From contig JAJUJD010000010.1 in assembly GCA_029267315.1 (NCBI GenBank), positions 1-37,622 of the forward strand: a stretch of DNA of 37,622 nucleotides. Direction: 5' to 3'. The translations under genes and the position numbers were made by a program. The notes below the pieces were generated by a model. That model searched no databases. It had not been told where the DNA came from and saw only the letters and a program-made list of their open reading frames with translations. Source of the DNA: Alcaligenaceae bacterium (GTDB lineage: Bacteria; Pseudomonadota; Gammaproteobacteria; Burkholderiales; Burkholderiaceae_B). Shown in pieces: positions 16,399 to 27,885 of this stretch (the stretch's first letter is position 1; every line of letters starts with the position of its first letter).

Positions 16399-19300
16399 GT
16401 GCGACTCACACAGATAAAACTCGCGGGCTTCAAGTCGTTTGTCGATCCGACGAGCATTCCTACGCCCAGCCAGTTGGTTGGTGTGGTGGGCCCGAACGGC
16501 TGCGGAAAGTCGAACATCATCGACGCCGTGCGCTGGGTGCTGGGTGAAACCAAGGCGTCTGAGCTGCGTGGCGAATCCATGCAAGACGTCATCTTCAACG
16601 GATCCGGTAATCGCAAACCGGCAGGCCGCGCCTCAGTTGAATTGGTGTTCGACAATAGCGAGGGCCGCATTTCGGGCCAATGGGGAACGTATGCCGAGCT
16701 GTCGGTGCGCCGCGTGCTCACTCGCGATGGCAACAGCAGTTATTACATTAACGGGCAACAGGTCCGCCGCCGGGACATTCACGACATATTTCTGGGAACA
16801 GGGCTTGGCACCCGGGGCTATGCCATCATTGGCCAGGGCATGATCAATCGCCTCATCGAGGCCAAGCCCGAAGAGTTGCGAGTCTTCCTGGAAGAAGCAG
16901 CCGGCGTTTCTCGCTACAAGGAGCGACGCCGGGAAACTTCCAATCGGCTGGCTGACACCCGTGAAAACCTGGTTCGCGTGGAGGACATTCTGCGCGAACT
17001 GGGAACTAACCTCGAGAAGCTCGAGGCGCAGGCGGAAGTGGCACAGCGCTACCGCAGTCTGCAGCAGGAAGGGGAACTCAAGCAGCATGTGCTGTGGCTG
17101 TTGCGGGAACAAAACGCACGTGATGAGCGGCAACGCAAGGCGGTCGCGATTGAAGAGGCTCAGGCCAAGCTCGAAGAGGCCATTTCTGCCCTGCGGGCCG
17201 GAGAAAACGCGCTCGAATCCAGGCGCCAGGCCCATTATGCCGCCAGCGACGCCGTGCATGCTGCCCAGGGCAAGCTGTACGAAGCGTCTGCTCTGGTCAG
17301 CCGTCTGGAAGCCGAAATCAAGCATGTGAGCGAATCTCGCAATAGGCTGCACGCTCGTCGCCAGCAACTGCAGCTCCAGCAACAGGAATGGCAGGAGCAG
17401 CAGGAACATTGCGATCAGCAACTCGAGGCACTTGAAATCGAGAGAGAAAGCGCTGCGGCCCGCCGAGAAGAACTTCAGGCTCTGGTCGAAGACGCGCGTG
17501 AGGGCTTGCCGGAAATCGAACATACTCTCCGCCAAGCGGCGGCAGAACGCGACAAACTCCGCGTTGAACTGGCACGGTTGGAACAGGCGCTGGCCCTTAC
17601 TGCCCAGGCGCAACGTGATGCCGACCGGCAAGTGCAAGCCCTTGAACTGCGCAGGGAAAGGCTGGAGCAGGAGCGGCGCAGCATGGACGCACCCGACCCT
17701 CAGCTGATCGAAAGGCTGGCCGGAGACTGCGCGGTCATGGAAGAACAGCTGGAAGAGGCCCAGGCGCAGTATGCGGAACTTGAGGAGCGTGTGCCGGCCC
17801 TGGAGGAACAGCGCAGGTCCGCACAGGCCGCGTCGCAGGACGAGGCTCGTAAGCTGGCGGGCCTGGAGGCGCGCCTGGCAGCCCTCAGCAAGCTGCAGGA
17901 GGATGTGCAGAAGCAGGGAGCACTTGAGCCCTGGCTTAATAAGCACGGTTTGGCGGCCTTGCCGCGTCTCTGGCAGCGCCTGCAGGTGGAGCAGGGATGG
18001 GAATCCGCCCTGGAGTCGGTACTGCGTGAACGCATGAGCGCCATTGAGCTGCGCCGCTTGGATCAAGCCGCAGCACTGTCCGCGGACGCACCCCCCGCGC
18101 GCCTGGCCATGTTTCAGTTGCCTGTGGCGGCGCCAGCCGGCGCGCCAGACCTCCCGCTCAAGCCCCTGGCCAGCTTGCTGCGCGTAACCGATGCCGACCT
18201 GCGCACGTTGCTGAACGACTGGCTCTCCGGAGTTTATGTCTGCGACGACATGGCGCAGGCGATGAACATGCGCGACCGCCTGTCGGCGGCCCATGTTCTG
18301 GTGGTGGCGGATGGCCATGTAGTAGACCGACACGGCATACGCTTCTATGCGGCGGACTCCGAGCAGGCGGGCATGCTGGCGCGCCAACAGGAGATCGAAC
18401 ACCTCCGGCGCGACATCAAGGCTCAACAGCTGATTTCTGATCAGGCCGCATCGGCCGTGAGCAAGGCCGAGCTCGCTCTTCAGCAAGTGTCGCAAGCGCT
18501 AGGGCCTGCGCGGCAACGTATTGCCGAAATTACTCGTCGCCTGCACGACATTCAGTTGGAGCACACACGTTTGCGGCAGCTCGCGCAGCAGACTGGGGAA
18601 CGTGAAGCTCGCCTGCATGCCGATCTGGATGAGATTCGCATACAGGTGGAAGAACTTGCCGCGCAACGCGCAGAAGCGGAGGAACGCTTTCAACAGCTGG
18701 ATGAACAATTGGCCGAGTTACAGGGCAAGTTCGCTGATGCGGAACTGTCTGGAGAGGCCTTGCACGAAAGGGCCGAAGCTGCTCGCCAGCGCTTGAGGGA
18801 TTTGGAACGCCAGGCCCAAGAAGCCGAGTATGCCGAGCGAAGCCTGCAGACCCGACATGCCGACCTCCTGCGCACCCGTCAATTGGCCGAGGAGCAAGCC
18901 CGCCGGGCAGCGGCCGACCTTGAAGGCTTGCAAGGCGAGCTCTTTGAGCTCGATGCTGAGGCTGCCCAGGCGGGCCTGCAGGATGCCCTCGAACAGCGGG
19001 CGGCCTGTGAAGAAGCACTGAGTCAGGCCCGCATGCAGTTGGAGGACATCGCGGCCTCGCTGCGAGGAGCGGATGAGGAACGCCTGAAGGTTGAACGTTC
19101 CCTCGAACCCTTGCGCGCTCAGATTACCGAATTGCAGCTGCAGGAGCAGGCAGCACGGTTGTCGGTGGAGCAATTTGCTGAGCAGTTGGACGCGGCAGGA
19201 GTGAACAGGGGTGAACTGCGAGGCATCGTGGCCGAGCAGACGGAAGAGTGGCAGAAGGTCGGGTGGCTGCAGTCGGAAGTGCAAAGGATATCGAGGGCCA

Positions 19301-19923
19301 TGGAGGCGCTTGGCCCGGTGAACCTGGCAGCGCTTGATGAGCTTTCTGCGGCGCGGGAACGGAAGCGCTTTCTTGACGACCAGCACGCCGACCTGATTCT
19401 TGCCATCGAGACGCTGGAAGATGCCATTCGCAAGATCGACCGCGAATCCCGACAACTCCTGCAGGACACCTTCGACGCGGTGAACGCGCATTTCGGTGAG
19501 TTGTTCCCGCGCCTGTTCGGTGGTGGCGAAGCCAAGCTCATCATCACGGGAGAAGACCTGCTCGACGCCGGCGTACAGGTCATGGCGCAGCCGCCTGGCA
19601 AGCGCAACAGCACCATCCACCTGCTTTCGGGCGGTGAAAAGGCGCTTACCGCCACTGCTCTGGTCTTTGCCCTGTTCAAGCTGAATCCCGCCCCGTTCTG
19701 TCTGCTTGACGAAGTGGACGCACCATTGGACGATGCGAATACGGAGCGCTATGCCAACCTGGTTAACAGCATGAGCGATCACACACAGTTTCTATTTATT
19801 TCTCACAACAAGATTGCCATGCAAATGGCCAAGCAACTGGTAGGGGTTACGATGCAGGAGCAAGGTGTGTCTCGCATCGTGGCAGTGGACATCGAATCCG
19901 CCCTGCAGCTGGCCGAGGCTTGA
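16399..19923 (+). CDS. smc: Chromosome segregation protein SMC
   Basis: This encodes a 1174-residue SMC ATPase that condenses and organises the chromosome, normally with ScpA and ScpB. The head shows Walker A GPNGCGKS at residues 31-38, the signature LSGGEKALTATAL near 1076, and Walker B FCLLDEVDAPLDD near 1100. Long coiled-coil arms rich in Gln, Glu and Arg occupy about 170-490 and 670-1020. The hinge lies between, near 506-660. Length is normal. The start is a GTG giving the family-typical MRLTQIKLAGFKSF, and there is no strong ribosome site. It leads the smc-zipA-ligA set found in beta- and gammaproteobacteria. Confidence 0.97.
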   Translation: MRLTQIKLAGFKSFVDPTSIPTPSQLVGVVGPNGCGKSNIIDAVRWVLGETKASELRGESMQDVIFNGSGNRKPAGRASVELVFDNSEGRISGQWGTYAELSVRRVLTRDGNSSYYINGQQVRRRDIHDIFLGTGLGTRGYAIIGQGMINRLIEAKPEELRVFLEEAAGVSRYKERRRETSNRLADTRENLVRVEDILRELGTNLEKLEAQAEVAQRYRSLQQEGELKQHVLWLLREQNARDERQRKAVAIEEAQAKLEEAISALRAGENALESRRQAHYAASDAVHAAQGKLYEASALVSRLEAEIKHVSESRNRLHARRQQLQLQQQEWQEQQEHCDQQLEALEIERESAAARREELQALVEDAREGLPEIEHTLRQAAAERDKLRVELARLEQALALTAQAQRDADRQVQALELRRERLEQERRSMDAPDPQLIERLAGDCAVMEEQLEEAQAQYAELEERVPALEEQRRSAQAASQDEARKLAGLEARLAALSKLQEDVQKQGALEPWLNKHGLAALPRLWQRLQVEQGWESALESVLRERMSAIELRRLDQAAALSADAPPARLAMFQLPVAAPAGAPDLPLKPLASLLRVTDADLRTLLNDWLSGVYVCDDMAQAMNMRDRLSAAHVLVVADGHVVDRHGIRFYAADSEQAGMLARQQEIEHLRRDIKAQQLISDQAASAVSKAELALQQVSQALGPARQRIAEITRRLHDIQLEHTRLRQLAQQTGEREARLHADLDEIRIQVEELAAQRAEAEERFQQLDEQLAELQGKFADAELSGEALHERAEAARQRLRDLERQAQEAEYAERSLQTRHADLLRTRQLAEEQARRAAADLEGLQGELFELDAEAAQAGLQDALEQRAACEEALSQARMQLEDIAASLRGADEERLKVERSLEPLRAQITELQLQEQAARLSVEQFAEQLDAAGVNRGELRGIVAEQTEEWQKVGWLQSEVQRISRAMEALGPVNLAALDELSAARERKRFLDDQHADLILAIETLEDAIRKIDRESRQLLQDTFDAVNAHFGELFPRLFGGGEAKLIITGEDLLDAGVQVMAQPPGKRNSTIHLLSGGEKALTATALVFALFKLNPAPFCLLDEVDAPLDDANTERYANLVNSMSDHTQFLFISHNKIAMQMAKQLVGVTMQEQGVSRIVAVDIESALQLAEA

Positions 19924-19936
19924 AGGGAAAGCTTGC

Positions 19937-20000
19937 ATGAAGCAATATCCTAAAAAAACGCAACAAGGCTGCCGCGCCGAAGTTCTTCACGGGGCTGAAA

Positions 20001-20008
<8 letters not shown>
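19937..20008 (+). CDS. Possible 23-residue leader peptide overlapping zipA
   Basis: Between smc and zipA there is an ATG at 19937 preceded by an AGGGA ribosome-like site about nine bases away. It opens 23 codons (MKQYPKKTQQ...) ending in a TGA at 20006-20008, eight bases inside zipA. It contains a run of seven A. If one A were lost, the peptide would run in frame into zipA and add 21 residues. It may be a translated leader coupled to zipA, a trace of an older start, a sequencing slip, or nothing. There is no homology evidence. Confidence 0.25.
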
Positions 20009-23134
<3,126 letters not shown>

Positions 23135-23136
23135 CA

Positions 23137-23159
23137 CGCCCCACCAGTCTGGCGGGGCG
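23137..23159 (+). terminator. Probable terminator after ligA
   Basis: Three bases after the ligA stop, CGCCCCACCA and TGGCGGGGCG form a 10-bp stem with one A-C mismatch and a 3-base loop. The following CATTTAT is only weakly T-rich. A second hairpin (23211-23235) lies on the far side of the gap. Confidence 0.55.
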
Positions 23160-23210
23160 CATTTATCGGAAAGTCGCTTGCCCGCATGGCAATTCATGTG
23201 AGCAACAACT

Positions 23211-23235
23211 GCCGGGCGCCTCTTGGCTGCCCGGC
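23211..23235 (-). terminator. Probable terminator of the parvulin operon
   Basis: GCCGGGC and GCCCGGC form a perfect 7-bp stem whose 11-base loop can pair further (GCC-TCTT-GGC). It lies 15 bp beyond the parvulin stop codon, reading leftward. The T-tract on that side (AGTTGTTGC) is poor, so strength is uncertain. Confidence 0.5.
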
Positions 23236-23249
23236 TACCGGGAAGGGCC

Positions 23250-24032
23250 TCAGTCTTGCTTGATGTCGGCGTCTTCCACCAGCTTCTTTTGGAACTCCAC
23301 CACCTGCTGCTGGCGCATCATTTCCTCGAGTTGAGGTTTGACGGCGTCCAGTGCGGGGAATTCAACCGGGCGCTCATCCTCAACCTTGATGATGTGCCAG
23401 CCGAATTGGCTCTGCACTGGTTTCGCTGAGGTTGCCCCCTTCTTCAGGCTTTCCACGGCTTGAGCGAACTCCGGCACATAATTGGACGTGGGAGCCCAGC
23501 CCAGATCGCCACCATTCTTGCCACTGCCGGGGTCGATGGAGTGCTGGCTGGCGGCGTCTTCGAAGCTGATTTTCTTGGAGTTGATCTGAGCGAGAAGGTC
23601 TTCCGCCTGTTTCTGGTCTTCGACCAGAATGTGACGGACCTTGTACTCCTTGCGGTCGCCCGATGCGGCCTTGATACGGTCGTATTCGGCTTGGAGCTTT
23701 TCGTCAGTAACGGGGTTCTTTTCCAGATGATCGGCGATCAGGGCGCGCACGAGGATGCCCTGGCGTGCCAGTTCAAGCTCTTGCTGAACGGCGGGACGCT
23801 TGTCGATGCCGGCCTTCTGCGCAGCATGGACTGCCACCAGACGGTGAATCATTTCCTGCTTGACCTGCTCGCGCAGCTCAGGAGAGTCTTGCGCGCCCTG
23901 CTCGACCAGCAGTGCGACAAACTGATTGAGCTGGTCGTCGGTAATGTTTTCTCCGTTCACGGAAGCAATTTGCTTGGCGTGCAGGGGAAAGGCCAGGGCG
24001 CAGGCGGCTGCAAGTACGGCGAGTCTCTTCAT
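23250..24032 (-). CDS. Periplasmic parvulin-type peptidyl-prolyl isomerase (Par27-like)
   Basis: This encodes a 260-residue secreted foldase. A signal peptide (MKRLAVLAAACALAFPLHA) precedes a SurA/PrsA-like N-terminal helical region (VNGENITDDQLNQFV). The parvulin domain lies at about residues 125-215 (YKVRHILVE, GGDLGW, GWHIIKVEDERP), with a helical C-terminus after it. It should assist folding of outer-membrane or secreted proteins. Size and layout resemble Par27 of Bordetella pertussis, but orthology is my inference. I chose the ATG at 24032 with ribosome site GAGGAA over the track start at 24074. It is the last gene of msrB-yciB-bolA-parvulin, 7 bp after bolA. Confidence 0.9.
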   Translation of the reverse strand: MKRLAVLAAACALAFPLHAKQIASVNGENITDDQLNQFVALLVEQGAQDSPELREQVKQEMIHRLVAVHAAQKAGIDKRPAVQQELELARQGILVRALIADHLEKNPVTDEKLQAEYDRIKAASGDRKEYKVRHILVEDQKQAEDLLAQINSKKISFEDAASQHSIDPGSGKNGGDLGWAPTSNYVPEFAQAVESLKKGATSAKPVQSQFGWHIIKVEDERPVEFPALDAVKPQLEEMMRQQQVVEFQKKLVEDADIKQD

Positions 24033-24039
24033 GTATTCC

Positions 24040-24303
24040 TCAGTTGGAGGCCTTGGCATCGATTGCCAGGGCATGGATTGGATGGGGCATCAGATCGTCG
24101 ACAAGATCATACACAAGGCGATGCCGGGCCACGGGCCGCAGCCCCTCGAATTTGGGCGACACCACCTTCACGCGGTAGTGACCAGCACCGTCACGGCTAC
24201 CAGCATGGCCAATGTGCAGATGGGATTCGTCAATGATCTCCAGTTCGACTGGTTCAAGCGCGGACAGTCGTTCGCGCAGAAGTGCTACTCGGTCAGTGCT
24301 CAT
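24040..24303 (-). CDS. bolA: BolA family protein
   Basis: This encodes an 87-residue small protein of the BolA/IbaG fold. The family pattern is visible: an N-terminal helix (VALLRERLSAL), a beta hairpin with ESHLHIGHAG, and the helix-turn region ending RHRLVYDLVDDLMPHPIHALAI. BolA proteins work with monothiol glutaredoxins in iron-sulfur or redox regulation and affect cell shape. It starts at the ATG at 24303, and the 15 extra residues on the track are not family-like. Four bases separate it from yciB and seven from the parvulin gene, so translation is probably coupled. Confidence 0.9.
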   Translation of the reverse strand: MSTDRVALLRERLSALEPVELEIIDESHLHIGHAGSRDGAGHYRVKVVSPKFEGLRPVARHRLVYDLVDDLMPHPIHALAIDAKASN

Positions 24304-24307
24304 GGTA

Positions 24308-24880
24308 TTACTTCGGTTCCTGGGGCAAGCGAGATGCCTCGGCATCATCCTTCATGTATCGGCCCAGCCAGAGTGACTGGACGATGACGAACAGAATCAT
24401 GAGTATCATCAGGCCGAAGACCTTGAAATTCACCCATTGTGACTCTGTGAACTGGCCGGAAAAGGCCACATATAGGTTAAGCACACCGCATATCAGGAAG
24501 AAACATGCCCAGCTCAGGTTCAGCCGGCTCCAGGCCGCTTCCGGCATTTGAATCTGATTGCCCATCAGTTTCTGCATGAGGTTGCGCTTCATTATCCACT
24601 GACTGGCCAGTAGGGCCGTGCCAAAAATCCAATACAGAACCGTAGGCTTCCATTTGATGAAAGCGTCATTCTGGAAAAACAGCGTGGCTCCACCGAACAC
24701 GATGATGACACCGAGGTTGATCCAGTGCATGGTCTCTATGGCCTTGCCTCGCAGCTTCAACCATAAGAACTGCAAAATTCCCGCTGCAATGGCCACTGCC
24801 GTGGCGGTGTAGATGTCTGCCAGCCTGAACGCGATGAAGAACAGGATGAGAGGGAAAAGATCAAAAAGAAATTTCTTCAT
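24308..24880 (-). CDS. yciB: Septation protein A / inner membrane protein YciB
   Basis: This encodes a 190-residue inner-membrane protein with about five or six transmembrane helices. Family marks are [18 protein letters not shown] at the N-terminus, [23 protein letters not shown], and [19 protein letters not shown]. YciB (IspZ/IspA in older literature) affects cell envelope synthesis and septation. Length is normal for the family. It overlaps msrB by four bases (ATGA) and is followed four bases later by bolA. The pairing of yciB with bolA and a foldase fits a cell-envelope cluster. Confidence 0.95.
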   Translation of the reverse strand: MKKFLFDLFPLILFFIAFRLADIYTATAVAIAAGILQFLWLKLRGKAIETMHWINLGVIIVFGGATLFFQNDAFIKWKPTVLYWIFGTALLASQWIMKRNLMQKLMGNQIQMPEAAWSRLNLSWACFFLICGVLNLYVAFSGQFTESQWVNFKVFGLMILMILFVIVQSLWLGRYMKDDAEASRLPQEPK

Positions 24881-25281
24881 TGCGCTTCAGGCTCGAACTT
24901 CATGGAAAGCGAATTGATGCAGTATCGCAGCCCGGTCGGAGGAGGGCCATCCGGAAAAACATGGCCCAGATGCGAATCGCAGACATTGCATAGTACTTCG
25001 GTACGGACCATGCCATGGCTGGTGTCTGGCTCTTCCCGAATATTGTCGGGGTTGAGCGGTGCAAAATAACTGGGCCAGCCGCAACCTGCATCAAATTTGG
25101 TGTCAGACGCAAAAAGCGCAGTTCCGCAGCCGACGCAACGATAGATGCCCGGGGTAAACGTGTCCCAGTAGCGGCCGGTAAAGGCGCGCTCTGTTCCCTT
25201 GCGTCGTGTGACGTAAAATTCTTCGGGTGACAGCAGCGCCTGCCACTCCTCGTCGGACCGTGTGATCTTCTTCACGTTCAA
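24877..25281 (-). CDS. msrB: Peptide-methionine (R)-S-oxide reductase MsrB
   Basis: This encodes a 134-residue enzyme that repairs methionine-R-sulfoxide in oxidised proteins. The catalytic Cys121 lies in [11 protein letters not shown]. Four zinc cysteines are present as CVGC (49, 52) and CNVC (98, 101), and the substrate-site segment GCGWPSYF is intact. No signal peptide is seen, so it should be cytoplasmic. The start is a TTG at 25281 with GGAG five bases upstream. A GTG two codons later is possible but its spacing is worse. It is the first gene of the leftward cluster and overlaps yciB by ATGA. Confidence 0.95.
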   Translation of the reverse strand: MNVKKITRSDEEWQALLSPEEFYVTRRKGTERAFTGRYWDTFTPGIYRCVGCGTALFASDTKFDAGCGWPSYFAPLNPDNIREEPDTSHGMVRTEVLCNVCDSHLGHVFPDGPPPTGLRYCINSLSMKFEPEAQ

Positions 25282-25437
25282 GGCTTCTCCGTATGTGGAA
25301 TGGAAGAGCTACATGTTAATCGACTTCCAGCACGGCCAAAGGTTCCATCAGGTAACCCGCCGGGTTGATTCGGGCCAAGGATGCCGCGGATTTACGGGGT
25401 TTCTGCTGAAGATTGCATCACAGGAAAACACCTATAT

Positions 25438-25495
25438 TTGACACTTGTAGCAATGTGATACGCTAAATCGATAGACGGGCCAATAATTGTATAAC
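25438..25495 (+). promoter_or_regulatory. Candidate promoter region of the first liv operon
   Basis: The 269-bp divergent gap between msrB and livK1 contains a perfect -35 word TTGACA at 25438-25443 without a good -10 at 17 bp. A better -10, TATAAC, lies at 25490-25495 with a poor -35. The words ATCACA (25417-25422) and TGTGAT (25454-25459) form an inverted pair around TTGACA and could be a regulator site. The livK1 ATG has a good GGAGA ribosome site. All are motif matches only. Confidence 0.35.
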
Positions 25496-25550
25496 TTGAG
25501 CCGCTGCCCCTCCCGTCGGGCTTGTCCCGCGCTCACTTGGAGACAAAACG

Positions 25551-26720
25551 ATGAATCGAAAGCAGTCCATTCGACTTTCGGTGCTGACTGGCGCTTTGGC
25601 GCTGGCTCTGCCGCTGATGGCGTCCGCGCAGATCAAAGTCGGCGTCACGGTCGCCAGTACGGGGCCGGCGGCTTCCCTGGGCATACCCGAGCGCAATACG
25701 GTTTCCTTGCTGCCGACTGAAATCGGGGGACAGAAGGTCGAGTACATCGTACTCGATGACGGCACAGACACCACGGCAGCGGTTCGCAACATGCGCAAGC
25801 TCATTACTGAAGACAAGGTTGACGTTATCGTCGGCACTTCAGTCAGCCCGGGCTCCCTGGCCATGATCGACGTCGCGGGCGAAACAAAAACGCCCATGAT
25901 AAGCGTGGCGGCCAACGCCCGTATCGTCGAACCAGTGGAAGGCGCCCGTCAATGGGTCTTCAAGACACCGCAGAACGACCTGCTCATGGCCGACGCATTG
26001 GCCGAAGCCATGGTCAAGCATGGGGTCAAGACGTTGGGCTTCATTGGGTATAACGATGCCTATGGCGAGGGCTGGCTTAATGTGATGACAGCAGCCGCCG
26101 AGAAGCGCGGCATCAAGATGGTGGCCGTCGAACGCTACGCGCGTAACGACACCAGCGTGACCGGCCAGGCATTGAAACTGATGGCCGCCAAACCCGACGG
26201 CATTCTGGTGGCCGGCTCGGGTACTCCGGTGGCGCTGCCTCAAAGTGAGCTCAAGGGGCGCGGTTACAAGGGAATCATGTATCAGACCCACGGGGCGGCC
26301 AACAACGACGTTCTCCGCGTCTGTGGAAAAGACTGCAATGATATGTACCTGCCCGCCGGCCCTCTGCTGGTAGCCGATCAACTTCCCGACGACAATCCCG
26401 TTAAGAAAACCGCGCTGGATTACAAAACCAAATACGAAGCCAAGTATGGCCCCGGCACGATCAACACCTTCGGCGGCCACATGTGGGATGCCGGCATGCT
26501 GATCGAAGCGGCCGTCCCGGCGGCCCTCAAGGGTGGCGCGAAACCCGGCACGCCTGAATTCCGTCAGGCTCTTCGTGATGCAATCGAACAGGTGAAGGAT
26601 CTCGCCGGTTCTCAGGGTGTATTCAACATGTCGCCGACCGACCACGCGGGCTTGGACGAGCGCGCGCGCGTGATGGTGAAGGTGCAGGACGGCAAGTGGG
26701 TGTATCAACCCGATCTCTGA
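25551..26720 (+). CDS. livK: HAAT-family ABC transporter substrate-binding protein (first operon)
   Basis: This encodes a 389-residue periplasmic binding protein of the leucine/amide type. A Sec signal peptide (residues 1-25, ending MASA) precedes the mature start QIKVGVTVASTGPAASLG. The two-lobe Peripla_BP_6 pattern follows, including VDVIVGTSVSPGSLAM and FIGYNDAYGEGW. A Cys pair (VCGKDCNDMY) probably forms a disulfide. It captures the substrate for the LivH, LivMG and LivF proteins encoded next. The substrate could be a branched-chain amino acid, amide or aromatic acid, and the sequence does not decide. A GC-rich hairpin follows the stop, which may help keep the message for this protein abundant. 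Confidence 0.93.
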   Translation: MNRKQSIRLSVLTGALALALPLMASAQIKVGVTVASTGPAASLGIPERNTVSLLPTEIGGQKVEYIVLDDGTDTTAAVRNMRKLITEDKVDVIVGTSVSPGSLAMIDVAGETKTPMISVAANARIVEPVEGARQWVFKTPQNDLLMADALAEAMVKHGVKTLGFIGYNDAYGEGWLNVMTAAAEKRGIKMVAVERYARNDTSVTGQALKLMAAKPDGILVAGSGTPVALPQSELKGRGYKGIMYQTHGAANNDVLRVCGKDCNDMYLPAGPLLVADQLPDDNPVKKTALDYKTKYEAKYGPGTINTFGGHMWDAGMLIEAAVPAALKGGAKPGTPEFRQALRDAIEQVKDLAGSQGVFNMSPTDHAGLDERARVMVKVQDGKWVYQPDL

Positions 26721-26753
26721 TTCCACTTATTCAATAGATATCGTTGTCATGGC

Positions 26754-26785
26754 AGGCGGCTCCGGCTTCGCGGTCGGTGCCGCCT
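26754..26785 (+). other. GC-rich hairpin between livK and livH of the first operon
   Basis: AGGCGGC (26754-26760) and GCCGCCT (26779-26785) are perfect inverse copies. The 18-base loop can pair further as CCG/CGG. It lies 34 bp after the livK1 stop and is followed by only TT. Such hairpins after binding-protein genes often stabilise upstream mRNA or partly terminate transcription, which would give more binding protein than permease. Confidence 0.45.
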
Positions 26786-26844
26786 TTCCGAATGAATCCC
26801 CGGCGGGGTCAGTCATGAGTCCCGCAGTCAAGGTGTAGTTCCCA

Positions 26845-27882
26845 ATGGATTCAACAATTGTTCTCATCCTTCTGCAGGATGGCGTACTGAACGGGGCCAT
26901 TTACGCGCTGCTCGGGTTGGCGCTGGTGCTGGTCTTCGTCGTCACGCGAGTGATCTTCATTCCTCAGGGTGAGTTTGTCGCCTTCGGCGCGCTGACCCTG
27001 GCATTTATGGTGGATGGCAGAATGCCGGGCACAGTGCCCATGCTGCTCATCCTGGGTCTGATGGTATTTCTGGTGGAGCTTCGTGCTGCCTGGCGCAGCG
27101 GCCAATGGTCTGGCATGGGCAAAACGGCGGGCTGGACCATTGGGCTGCCTGTGGTGCTCTACCTGCTCTCACCCTATGTGGTGAGCAAGGAAACCTCGCT
27201 TTGGGTGAGTGTGCTCTTTTCACTGGCTCTGGTGGTGCCCATGGGGCCCATGCTGTATCGCCTGGTTTATCAGCCAGTGGCTGAAGCCAGTGTGCTCGTT
27301 CTGCTGATTATTTCGGTCGCCCTTCACTTTGCTATGACGGGCCTGGCGCTCGCCTTCTTCGGTGCTGAGGGCTGGCGCACGCCACCCTTTGTGGAAGGAC
27401 AGATCGACATGGGTCCGGTCACTTGGTCTGCACAGACTTTCTTTGTGCTTGGAACCTGTGCGGTGCTTATCTTCGCCCTGTGGATCTTTTTCGGCAAAAC
27501 GCTTTATGGCAGGGCCTTGCGGGCAACTGCTGTGAATCGTCGCGGCGCGCGTCTCGTCGGTATCAGTACGAATATGTCAGGCAGCCTGACTTTCACTCTG
27601 GCGGCCGCCATCGGTGCGCTATCCGGCATGCTTATCGCGCCGGTCACAACCATTTACTACGACACGGGCTTTCTTATCGGCTTGAAAGGCTTTGTGGCGG
27701 CCATTTTCGGCGGCTTGATCAGCTACCCCATAACCGCTATGGGCGCCATGGGAGTTGGCGTGCTGGAATCTTTTTCCTCATTCTGGGCCAGTGCTTACAA
27801 GGAAGTCATCGTATTCACGCTCATCATCCCCGTGTTGCTGTGGCGCTCTTTCGGTTCCACCCATATCGATGACGAGGAATAA
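26845..27882 (+). CDS. livH: Branched-chain-amino-acid-type ABC transporter permease LivH, enlarged
   Basis: This encodes a 345-residue polytopic inner-membrane permease. The N-terminal pattern DGVLNGAIYALLGLALVLVFVVTRVIFIPQGEF and the EAA-like cytoplasmic segment GRALRATAVNRRGARLVGIST are typical of LivH. Typical LivH proteins are about 290-310 residues. The extra length sits after the second helix, around residues 70-120 (VELRAAWRSGQWSGMGKTAG and two hydrophobic stretches). It forms the channel with the permease half of the next protein. It is separated from livMG by three bases. Confidence 0.93.
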   Translation: MDSTIVLILLQDGVLNGAIYALLGLALVLVFVVTRVIFIPQGEFVAFGALTLAFMVDGRMPGTVPMLLILGLMVFLVELRAAWRSGQWSGMGKTAGWTIGLPVVLYLLSPYVVSKETSLWVSVLFSLALVVPMGPMLYRLVYQPVAEASVLVLLIISVALHFAMTGLALAFFGAEGWRTPPFVEGQIDMGPVTWSAQTFFVLGTCAVLIFALWIFFGKTLYGRALRATAVNRRGARLVGISTNMSGSLTFTLAAAIGALSGMLIAPVTTIYYDTGFLIGLKGFVAAIFGGLISYPITAMGAMGVGVLESFSSFWASAYKEVIVFTLIIPVLLWRSFGSTHIDDEE

Positions 27883-27885
27883 GCC

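Noticed and set aside
16155-16547. 130-codon plus-strand ORF running into smc in another frame
   Set aside because: It has no ribosome site and no motif, and two thirds of the frame's support comes from the overlap with smc.
16633-18495. 620-residue ORF on the minus strand inside smc
   Set aside because: It lies fully antisense to the well-supported smc coiled coil, shows no domain pattern, and is explained by codon bias in a GC-rich gene.
18718-19782. 354-residue ORF on the minus strand inside smc
   Set aside because: It is antisense to the second coiled coil and ATPase head of smc and has no family motif.
25839-26726. 295-residue minus-strand ORF within livK of the first operon
   Set aside because: It is antisense to an intact binding-protein gene with signal peptide and ribosome site.
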